Shown here piece after piece: positions 23,205-33,700 of a stretch of DNA of 64,000 bases. Position 1 is the first letter of the stretch. Every line of letters begins with the position of its first letter. Source of the DNA: Cryptomeria japonica (Eukaryota; Streptophyta; Pinopsida; Cupressales; Cupressaceae); the NCBI RefSeq assembly GCF_030272615.1, contig NC_081411.1, forward strand, positions 832,058,160 through 832,122,159. The letters run 5' to 3'. A program made the position numbers and the translations under genes. The notes below the pieces were generated by a model, which did no database searches, was not told the DNA's origin, and was given only the letters and a program-made list of their open reading frames with translations.

Positions 23205-23861
23205 AAGTCCTACATGTCATATGTTATGGTTTGCGAGTACTCATATTTTCTATATTTTGTTAATTAGTTTAAGGTACATTCTAGATTAACTCCACACTCC
23301 TAATAGTTGAACAAAAAAAAATATTTGTGGTTAATACAATATCATGTTCTTATTTACAATATAACTTATACGCAATTTAAATGATCGCAATACCTTTTGG
23401 TAACCATTAATTTTGTTATCTCTAACTTTAATGTCCAACACAAATGGACAATAGTTGAACGCAAAATTATTTGTTATTATAAAATTAACACATTATTATG
23501 TAAAATACAACTTATACAAATGGACCAATAGTTGGATACAAAAACATTATTACTATCCTTCACTTTTCATCAGAAATACAAGGAATTTGTTGTGCTCACC
23601 TTTAATATTTGTGTTAGGACAAACTATTAATATAAAACATTCCAATGTACATACATTCTTATCACAATAGTTGTACACATAAAAATGATATTTTTTCCAC
23701 TATGACAACAATAATTGCTTAAATGGCACCTTATGTCATAAATGCGATAGTTCTGATATTTTATTTATTATTTTCTGAGTATATTTATAGGTTTTCATAT
23801 GTTCAATTCGACGCCATCTTGACAAGCATTTAGTTATTTTTTTACTTACAAATGAACTAAT
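22755..23861. other. AT-rich stretch without genes, with a TA microsatellite
   Basis: Apart from a (TA)n run at about 23167-23202 I see nothing that can be supported. Frames are short and unlike known proteins. Confidence 0.6.
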
Positions 23862-24573
23862 CATTGACAATATATTGTAATGTTTCTTTTATAGTCATTT
23901 TAATCATCTTAGTCGTCTTTAAGTAGTTTCTATTTTTTGAAATATCATCTTTATAAATCTATATAAGGAAACTCCATCTTTATTGTTTAATACATCATCA
24001 AATTATCATTACATAGTATCAAAGTGGGTCAATGGGGTTTTATACAGTGGCAAAAAATTTAAGAAAAATTCGAGCCTCTTCTGATCTGATTTTTTTCCAA
24101 AAATTTGTTCTTAGATTTTTTATCAAAAATCATGGGTACAGGTTTTCGTCTTATGGTTTTTTAAAAATTCAATTTCTTGGTTTGGCGATTTTTTTCTCAA
24201 AAAGGCAAAAGTTTGTTGATTTTTCTTCAAAATCGTGGTTTTGGTTTATGCGGTTGTTCTTGGTATCTCTGGCTACAGGAAGGGACAGCTTTGTTACCCA
24301 ACGTCGGGTTATATGATTTGTGCAAAGCGTTCTGCGAAGTAAATGGCAGTCTTCTCTGTTTTTCTCTGGGTAATTAGAACAATGACCATCAAGGGAGGGT
24401 ATTAGAATATTGCAATATTTCTTAATGGCCATCTTAATCATCTTAGTCGTCTTTAAGTAGTTTCTATTCTTGTCTTTTGTTCATGATTGTTTCATTTAGA
24501 GACATCGCCTTTGTAAATCTATATAAGGAGACTTCATCTCCATTGTTTAATACAACATCAAATTATCATTACA
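23862..24573 (+). mobile_element. Miniature two-LTR element (TRIM-like)
   Basis: LTRs at about 23862-24013 and 24400-24573 share AATCATCTTAGTCGTCTTTA and TCAAATTATCATTACA. After the first comes TAGTATCAAAGTGGG, a degenerate tRNA-Met primer site as in copia elements. Before the second comes AAGGGAGGGT, a polypurine tract. The interior is only about 390 bp and noncoding. I found no target duplication. Confidence 0.75.
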
Positions 24574-24719
24574 ATTTATTCAAACTTCCAATATCCATTA
24601 AACAGGCAAACTCTTATGTAGCAAAAACCTCCCCATCATTACAGAAGCAATGCACAACCCTAAGGCATTCTCAAAGTGTTATTTTTCTATTTTTCCATCT
24701 TAAAATCAATCAATAAAAT

Positions 24720-26115
24720 AGACTTTGTCTCCTGGGAAGATTCCTCGGGTGGTTATCCTAGTATTGATAATCAAATCTATATTCAGACAACAAAAGCATG
24801 GCTAAAACAAAATTGGGGTATCCACAATAAGGATTATATTGAAATCTCCAAGGAGGATCCAACACTTAGATGGGGCTGGAAGAAACTAGATAATCTCCCT
24901 CTCCCTCCAAATGAACTTGACCAACTCCAATTGATCTTAAAGGATAGACAATTGGTAATTAGAAATGGAAACGACTCACTAGTGTGGACCCCTTCCAAAT
25001 CCGGTGAATATAAAGTAAAGGAAGGCTATAATCTTCTTGTTAATCAAATCCCTATCTACGAAGACGGAATTCCTCAAAAGCTTTTCTGGAGTAATAAAGT
25101 CATCCCAAAAGCAGGCATTTTTGCATGGCTAGCAACCAAAAAAAAATTCTAATAGCAAATAAATTTAGGAAAATGGGATTTGAAGGTCCCTCTAGGTGCA
25201 TCTTATGCAAAGCAGAGGAGGAATCAGTGGATCATCTTCTTCTAATCTGCCCCTTCTCAATGAAATGTTGGAGATGGTTGTGTGCAAAACTTGGGTGGAT
25301 CACAACCCTTCCTAATGATAGTGTTTCTCTTTTCCAAAGCTGGCCAATTAAGCCAAAAGATGGTCTCTCGAGCCCATTATGGGAAATCTCTCTTTCTTGC
25401 CTCATATGGGAAATTTGGAAAGAACATAACAAGAGACTCTTTGAAAATAATGCAAGGAATATAGAGTCAATCCTCAATTCCATAGAAAGCTCGATTGTGG
25501 AAAACATTAATTGCAAACTAGCTCTAAAAAACATTAATTGCAAACTAGCTCTTACTCCCAATTCTAGAAAAGAGTTTACAAATTGGGATGGTAAAATTAG
25601 GTTCAGGTGGAAAGGTCTGAAAATTCCCCCTTTTATAGGAAAAAAGAATTCTCATAGAGTAAATGGTGTGTCGTCCCCTCCGAAAGTAAGCTGGCTTAAA
25701 CTAAATTTTGACGGTGCATCAAAATGTAATCCAGGTGCGCATAATAAGAGACCACAAAGGAGATACCAAAGGCAAATTATCCATCCGCATACCCTCGGAT
25801 ACAAATAATATAGCAGAATTTAAAGCCCTCCTAATGGGTCTTGAGGAAAGTTTAAGAAGAGGAATTAAAAATTTAGAAATAGAAGGGGACTCTGCGATCC
25901 TTATCAATGCTATTAGGTCAGCAAGTACCCCCAATTGGCGTCTGCAAGCATTGCTAGACAAAATATTGACAACATTGGCACTATTTGATAATTATACCTA
26001 TAGACACATTTACAAGGAAACAAACACTAAAGCGGATGCCCAATCCAAAGCAACAGCAAAAGGACTAGCTCAAAATTGGTGGGTGGATGATCCAAGGGTT
26101 ATAGAGAAATTTTGA
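24720..26115 (+). pseudogene. LINE ORF2, C-terminal part (5'-truncated)
   Basis: Begins within the region after the reverse transcriptase: LVWTPSKSGEYKVKEGY, then the zinc-binding RT-associated domain CILCKAEEESVDHLLLICPF with W-x-W nearby, LIWEIWKEHNKRLF, and an RNase H (LKLNFDGASKCNPGA, NNIAEFKALLMGLEE, EIEGDSAILINAI). Stops at 25152 and a deletion after CNPGA break the frame. The reverse transcriptase itself is missing, as usual for 5'-truncated L1-type copies. Confidence 0.88.
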
Positions 26116-26119
26116 AAGT

Positions 26120-26960
26120 TTCAAAATGACAAGGAGCAGTTGATGAAGGCAGTGCTCTGTTTTAGAAAGCAATCAACAACAATTTCAAGGGAATTAGTGG
26201 GAACATAAGATTCAGTAAAAATGGTATTCTTGAAATTCATTACATTGTCAATGTGGTAAACGGGGCAATCAGAGTTGTAGCATCATGGATGAAGGAAGAA
26301 TTCAAATTGAATGGAGCAAAGATTGACAGACCAATTAAATCCTCAATACCACCTACTGGCTTCAGAAAGTTTACAGTGGGAGTACCATCAAATGTGGTGT
26401 TTCCTACTTTTATAAACATATCAAAGTCAAACAAACATCAAAATTTGAGGGATCCAGCATAGATATATTTAAGAGAGCTATGGAAAATCTCCATTGTAAT
26501 TTTGACTATCAATTTCAAATTTCTGACGAGAGCAAAGAAAATTCAGACCATAGTGACCTCATTGACCTGGTTACAAATAAGACATTTGATGCAGTTGTGT
26601 CTGATATCACAATACTCTTGAGCCGCAATGCGAAGGTAAATTTCACAGAGCCATATACTGATACAAGACCAGTAACCATGGTGCCTATTGAGAAGATAAA
26701 TTCTTCTCATTGGGCCTTTATGAAACCGTTGCATTATCCATGTGGTTGACTGCAGCGACATTCGGTTTTCTTACTACTTTTCTTATTTGGCTATTGGAGC
26801 AAGACAAGAAGATGCTTTCACGGGAGAGCCTACAAAGCAAATGGAGATGTATCACTGTTTATTATGGAATGGCAAAGTTCTTTTACTTGATATCGGACAC
26901 AAGTCTTCAAAACCTCCACAAGTATTGGAAAGGAAGTTGAATCCTTCGGAACAGGAGGAT
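26120..26960 (+). pseudogene. Glutamate-receptor-like (GLR) gene fragment
   Basis: GLR proteins are plant ligand-gated cation channels. Visible are the end of the ligand-binding N-domain (FKGISGNIRFSKNG), the S1 domain (FRKFTVGVPSNVVFP, FDAVVSDITILLSRNAKVNF, TEPYTDTRPVTMVPIEK), and the start of the first membrane segment (SMWLTAATFGFLTTFLIWLLE) in another frame. Stops near 26460 and a frameshift near 26,745 break it. It lies directly after the LINE RNase H and before a LINE-like 3' end. No introns can be discerned. Confidence 0.8.
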
Positions 26961-27049
26961 AAGGAGCATTTTGGCTTATCCAATCTAGCATTTTCCAGTG
27001 GGGACAAATTCAGGGCGATATGGACTGGCAGCTGGATGCATGAGTAAGG

Positions 27050-27250
27050 ATTTGACAAGCAAATATGTCTACCTAGTCAGATTTAGTTAAAATACGGGAT
27101 TGCATGGTTTCTAGGCTGATTAAGCCCCGAGCAAGATAGGAGGTTTTTTTGTCCTCCTTTCCTACCGGTGCCCGCACGAATGGTCTCAAGTTAATTCCAT
27201 TTTATAAATAATAAAATTTTTGGCTTCGGCCATTTATCGACCAAAAAAAT
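27050..27250 (+). mobile_element. LINE 3' end
   Basis: CCTACCGGTGCCCGCACGAA, then ATAATAAAATTTTTGGCTTC and an A-run at about 27242, resembling the 3' untranslated end of plant L1-type elements as I remember them. It would close the LINE that begins at 24720. Confidence 0.5.
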
Positions 27251-30221
27251 ATATATATAGGAACAATACATTCCTATCGCTGACACAGTTGCACACAATA
27301 AATAACTCTAAATCTAAAAGCACAAAGATTTTATAACCATTATATTCCCCAATGCTTCTGTCGTTACACTGCACATCTTGCTCTGTTCAAGACAGTCACT
27401 GCATAAGATCAGTGGCATTATATTAGCACCTACACTATTTCAAAGTGCAGCGAGTGTGCCGATAGGCAAAGCAAAGTTGAGCTTACCGGGCATCACTTTG
27501 TTTGGAACTGTCGTAACTTCTCATGTGGAAATCTTAATAAAACCCTACAAAACAAATGGCTTGAGAAGAAAAACATGTAAACCAGATGCAAAGCAGATAT
27601 TCCAAGTCACTCTCTGAACCAGATTAACATATACAATTTAATGTTTGTAAAGCTCATCCACTAAGCCCAGCTCCAGCCAATTTCTAACACTGAGAAAAAG
27701 CATTTGGCTTTAGGTGGATTTTGTGGTCTAGCATCTCAAATGAGAAACCCCAAACATTCGTTGTGCCCACCCATGGTTTTCCCACTCCAACCATCACTAA
27801 CATAGTGGTTTCCTTGACTCAAATTTAACCCGAATAGATTTAATGCTTGCATTTCTTTGAGTCAGGTTCATTTCCTCAGCCATAATTGTTGTATCATATG
27901 CTCATTGTCCACAGCACTCCCTTTGCAAAGACCAGCTATATGTATTAAGCTAACGAGAGCAGGTGCATGCAAATAAACAATTTCCAAGAGTACAGCTGTG
28001 TCATGTGTTGAGGAAAATAACGAGGGTGACATGCAATTCTATATAAGCAAGATTCGTTGGTGGAAGAAGGCAACGTAAGGTTGGCCATTGACAGGTGAGC
28101 TCCCTATAACATCGGAATACCTCATTTTCATGAGTGAACCTTGCCAGGCATGTGGCTTAAATTTCCAGTAATATTCTACAGATGACGGGGTGCGGATAAT
28201 GTGATAAAGTTGGCTGAGGGAAGTCTGTACAGAATGTCATACAATTCTGGATGACTGACAAGTCTTTTACAATTGTCCTCCTGCTAATCAGCTAACAATT
28301 GGTTAAAATGAAAGGTAACAAAAAGCAATCATTAAACCATCCCCTAAATGGTGGTGGATTTCAGATATTTGGGCATCACACTAGTTTGGGAACAATTTTT
28401 TAGTAAGCCCTCACTACATACATAATACGTTTAGGTACTCACTGAGCATATATGAGTGTGGCATATTCTAGTGTAACAATAGAAACAGTAATCAGCTCAC
28501 TGGACAAAGCCGGGTAGAAAATTCACTAGAATAGAAATAATATATTTGTAAATATATTAGAGCTTGAATTCTCTGACTAGATGCATCCCATAATCCATTA
28601 CAAGATAAAATACAATGGAACCGATTATCCATGCACAGTTAAAATAACCTTCCAAGTTAAGAGGTTGATAATATTTGTTTGAAAACGTTATCATTTGAAA
28701 TGTCGACATTCATTTGTGGTTCTCTCTGACGATGACAAGGCATACATAGCAATATGCCGGAAGTAATTCATGCTATGATGTATTCTAACATAGCCACAGA
28801 ACATGCCACATAATAGAAAAGAAAAGAAAATTTCAATTGCCACATATTATTAATTTTATATTATCTGTGGAAATAATCTTGCACCTCCTTGATATGCAAG
28901 TGCAACCGAACCCAGTAAAGATGCATCCAAAAAAGTTGCTTCCCACTGCACTTAATTGGCCACCTAATACACGTACTTCTTTGATTCTGTACATGTACAA
29001 CCTTGTTCTTGGAAGAGCAAAACAGGAGTGACTTAAAAAGACAATCACAAACCAAAATTCAAGATCTTTACACATTGTTCATCCAAACCAAATGCATAAA
29101 TATGCTTGAACCATGTGTTCTCAACAGCAGCCATCACTCAGAATATTATGTACTTGAAAATTGATCAGTCACAGTGACAAACAGAATGAGCTCCCAGCCA
29201 TGGACTCACATAACACCCAACAATTCCAAATCTGCCTTCAGTTGGTACCAGACCCTTCCAGATTGAGGTATATTTAGCCTTTGTGATGACAATAAGTCAA
29301 AGATGCAGCAAACCAAAGTGACATCCTTGGAAACTCCTTAAGAATTCAATAACATATCATACAACCCCAACCAAATATGCTCTAAAGGGTTAAAATGCTC
29401 TATACTTTTAAACACTTCATCTCCAGTCAGAAATGCCCTCTCGAATAAATGAGCTGAAATCGCGAATCCACAAAATCCCTCATCTTGCACAGGAACCATT
29501 CAATATTCTTTCAGATAACATACAAATTAATATATCCTCCAACAGGAACACCCAAAATTGAGATGTCATGTTCCAAGAAATGTTTCAACAGACTTGTTAT
29601 TCAAAGTCCAACAGCCCAAGGCAGCCTCTTAAGTGAACAAGTAGAGCAATGAGCATGCACTCCCGATGAGAGTTGCTCAAAAATACCTCATAGTGGCAAG
29701 TTCAAGGTTTCTGTATATACAGAGGGGTCCAAATCCCCATAATCGACTCATCCAAATATAATGCCTCAAGATTCCAGAATTGAAAGTCCACATCATACAA
29801 GGTTTAGAAAACAGAATATGTAACAATCCTTCAATGCTTACAATTTAGCATATTTCCAAGAAAAGAATACAATAAATCAGTGTACACCCTATAGCCTTGA
29901 CCAGGGTCGCTTACAGATTTTGAGTTCGTCCCTAGAAGGCAGTAAGGGAGTGCAACCCTGATCTGTTCAAATACAACAAATGCTACAAAGTAATGACAAC
30001 AGTTGCAAACCAATGCAATGGAAATGTTTACAAAATGAAACAAGAAATATTTACATGTTTTGTCCTTCCACACATTATTCTGTTACTGTGAAGAGCCCAA
30101 ACAAAGCAAAGGAGATGCTCCATCAGAGGCATAAAACCTTTAATCACCTCTTGCCAAAAGACCAATGAATATAAATATACATATTTGACAAAAACCCATT
30201 TCCTCAAAACCTCAAAAGGAA
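27251..30221. other. Intergenic DNA downstream of RAPTOR
   Basis: Three kilobases without any frame I can connect to a protein and without clear repeats. The minus-strand part next to 30222 would include the RAPTOR 3' untranslated region. Confidence 0.6.
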
Positions 30222-30227
30222 TTTATT
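30222..30227 (-). terminator. Probable RAPTOR poly(A) signal
   Basis: AATAAA on the minus strand, about 175 nt after the RAPTOR stop codon, in a sequence without further coding potential. The position is normal for a plant near-upstream element. A 3' end read would decide. Confidence 0.45.
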
Positions 30228-30401
30228 CCCATAGCGAGGAACAAGAGGAAACGATGGGTTGGCATTGCTGTGTACCAAAATCCTCATTCAGTTAAACCTT
30301 GCTTGACAAGAATTCCTGCAGCAATGACCGCACCTCCAAGACACAATTACAAGCATGATCTTCTGATACACAGTTCAAAACAGTGGCCAGAGCTCTCTAG
30401 G

Positions 30402-30740
30402 CTATCTTGCTTGTGAATTTTCTCGAGCATAGATAGACACAATAGCATCTGTTGCTCCTGCAGCAAGTAGAATATTGTATGGATGAAACGATAAGCAGCT
30501 GACTGGCCCTATCCTTTGCCCCAAAAAACTGTTGTGATAGCGCACAATGTTTAACAGATCACCACGAAGATTAAACACCTTAATATACTGCTTTGCAGTT
30601 CCACTTGCAATCACTGGAGCATGTCTATGAACAGCCAAAGCAGTCAATGAGCCCCTATGAGCATCAATTGACAGGTAAGGACTGCTGCTGTTTCTTATGT
30701 CTAGAAACTGAATATCTCCAGATTGAGAAGCACTCACTAT
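30402..30740 (-). CDS. RAPTOR1: RAPTOR exon m, last exon (residues 779-890 and stop)
   Basis: 339 nt from [14 protein letters not shown] through [20 protein letters not shown] to [12 protein letters not shown], then TAG at 30402-30404. It encodes the last WD40 blades. The acceptor is CTGCAG at 30741-30746; a near-identical copy of this acceptor and the first exon bases lies 151 bp further upstream in the intron. Confidence 0.97.
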   Translation of the reverse strand: MVSASQSGDIQFLDIRNSSSPYLSIDAHRGSLTALAVHRHAPVIASGTAKQYIKVFNLRGDLLNIVRYHNSFLGQRIGPVSCLSFHPYNILLAAGATDAIVSIYARENSQAR

Positions 30741-33700
30741 CTGCAGCAAAGCCTAATCTTAAATTGATACATACTAAATAAAGATAAATAAAGCAATGTG
30801 TTAATAGACATCCAGAATGGCAGACTAATGTATATTGAGCTATCAAAATGTTAAAAAACAAACATGCTAATAGCAAAGAAGCACGCACTATCTGCAGAAA
30901 AACCTAATCATAAAACTAATATATAGTTAATAAAGATTACTAAAATGAAGTGTTGATAAGCATGCAGAATATCAGACTAATATATTCAAGGTGTCAAAAC
31001 GTTAAAAAAAAGCACATCACAAAGTAAGCTCAAGCATTATAAGAGCAATAATAAAACTCAGTCACCCTACAAACAAAAGAGAATTCGCAAGATTAAATTT
31101 TATTTGATGAAGAGTAAACAGTGTCATCAATTGTGCGGTGAAAAGATCAGATAATAAAAGCAATTGGATCTCTAACTCACCACACTAAGTAATTGCCAAA
31201 CACAGAGATGCAGACCTGACTGCCGTATTTTTTATAATAAGTTTCTCAATGGATTTCTATGTTACTTACTATATTAACATCTAGAAAAGGTATTAAACAC
31301 TTCCAAACAAACAATCATAACCCATCACATTTTTAGTGTCATATTAAACAAATTCTCTTTATATTGTTTAAGTACCCAGGAAGATACAAACAGCTTTAGA
31401 AAACTATCAGATACAAAAAAAAAGAGAGCCAAATTTGCCCCATCTGAATTTTGTTAAGCAAATTTCCGATGAAATAAGCAATATGATATATTCTATATCC
31501 CGAGTTAAATTCAGGTGTAAATACCAAACTACAACCAATACCACTGCGCTGCCAATATAAATGCATTGAGCAAATACTAGACAAATTATTGAACGTTTGC
31601 AACTTTTAAAAAAGTTAAAATTTGCCAGAACTAGTCTCCTTTATAAAGAAGAAATATCTATCGTTTAAACTTTAGATGTGATAAGCCATTATCCTATTCT
31701 ACATTCTAGATTAATTTTAGGTGCAAAATACCCAACTGCAATTGATGTGATAGCCTTTGGATACATTTTCCAGCGAAAAAAAAAATCTCAATTTTGATCA
31801 AAAAAAGAAAAGAACAAATATATTTTCATGGTTGCACGGGTACGGGGGTACTTGGAGACTTTGGAGACTGGTGATGGTACTGGTACGGCTATTTTTTCAA
31901 AATAGGAGACATGGGTACTTGGAGATGCCAATTTCTTTTAAATATAATTTAATAATTTATAGAAATTCTGAAAATATAATGACATTGAACATTAAATATA
32001 ATGACATCAAATATGATATAATAATTCAGTAATGGCTGTTGCAACGTTTTAAGAAATCCTTGTGACCTGCATTTGTTTTGAGCATTGTTTTTCTTCCGTT
32101 TGTACTACATTTTGATTATTTTGTTTCCTCTGTTTTGTTTTTTTTAACATTTTAAGGTTTCCTTTTTTTTGTTTGGCTTGGAGACGGTGGGAGACGGGCG
32201 GATACATTAGCAGGAAGTCTCCTCTCTATGGAGACGTTTCCAACCAAGTTTCCGGTTCGGGATATGCGTCCAAGTCTCCAGAACAAGTACCCATGCAACC
32301 TTGTAGATTTTTAAGAATCACAAAACTTGTAATACTAAAATATTTGATATTTTTCTGAGTTGTTTCAGATCAGTGGGTTTATTTTATCAATACTAGCAAC
32401 CAGGACCAGACAGGTTGTTAGCATGAAATCAAATGGTGGTATTTTGATCTATTAATTTTTTGTCTTTCCATCTCAAGAGAACAGAAGTTTTAAATTGCAC
32501 AAGAATCAAAGAAAAGGGAAAAAGGTGTTCAAACCTTTGCAGGATCCAAGCCTGGTTGGAAGTCAATTCCTACAACTCTCTGAACATGAGGCCGCATTGC
32601 ACAAACTAGCCTGTAATAACCACAAAAGAACTGTCAATCCTAAATTCAATGAAAAGTAGAATAATAGTAGAATTCTAATATGGCCGTATTCATAGTTTTC
32701 AAGAATACATAAGAAAGCTAAAAATTGTGGGTTATGCAACTTGTTTGAAAGAAATAAAATTTGATCTTTGTGGATCTTTTCATAAGGGAAGACAATTCAA
32801 ACATAAGCATTAGTGGGGGTTCCTTAATATTTTGCATTAAGCAAGTTCATATATCGGTTCATTAAATTGTCTGTGCTTACATTTCCCTTGTCCGTATATC
32901 GTAGAGTCTAACAGATCCGTCACCAGTTCCTGCTGCTAGCTGCCCGCCATGAACCTGGGATGCAGACTGCAAAGCACATGGATATTTAACAAAGATTACA
33001 AATTACAAAAAAATGAGTTATTTGGGGAAGATTGACCATCCTAAGGAAAATTATAAACATGAAACATTGTTAATGAAACGAAAAAGTTAGGTCATTTTCA
33101 ATGATTTTCCATTAATAATCTTATAAAACTGTAAGATCATAGCAATAACATCTCAAAGTCCAGTTGAACCTGCAAACAAAATGCTTTAATAGCAACTACT
33201 TCAGCCCTTTATTCTTAACAAACATGGCATGCTATTCAAAACAGACCTCCTAATAAAGTTATACCTAACTACCTACACATCAAACTAATAAACATCCATA
33301 CCATACAACAGTTTACTGTATAGCAGCTAAAACCTTTAAGATTTTCTTACTCGAAGGAAAAAGAGTCATTCCTTGAAGGTCCTGCTTACTACCTCATTCA
33401 TTTATACACTTCAAAGCCAAGAGTGGTGCTTCCAGATCATAAGAAAAGAGGTGACTGACTTGTCCTAGAACCAGTAACACTACTCACAGTGGTCTCAGAC
33501 GACCACTGAGAATATCCATGGTGCTGCTATTGATGTACAGTATTTTCTTGTCTCCTTATTAGTTGTTTCATCTATAATTTCTACTTCCTGCTACATATTC
33601 ATCATTTTTATGATATAGTCTTTTATTTGTACTCATATTCTAACTCTCACAACATTTCCTATGTTAGTATTAACATGTACGGAATATCACCCCTAGTTTA

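Noticed and set aside
29831-30168. Further exon or small gene next to the RAPTOR 3' end
   Set aside because: The frames on both strands are short and without likeness; the RAPTOR protein ends naturally at 30402 with the conserved tail.
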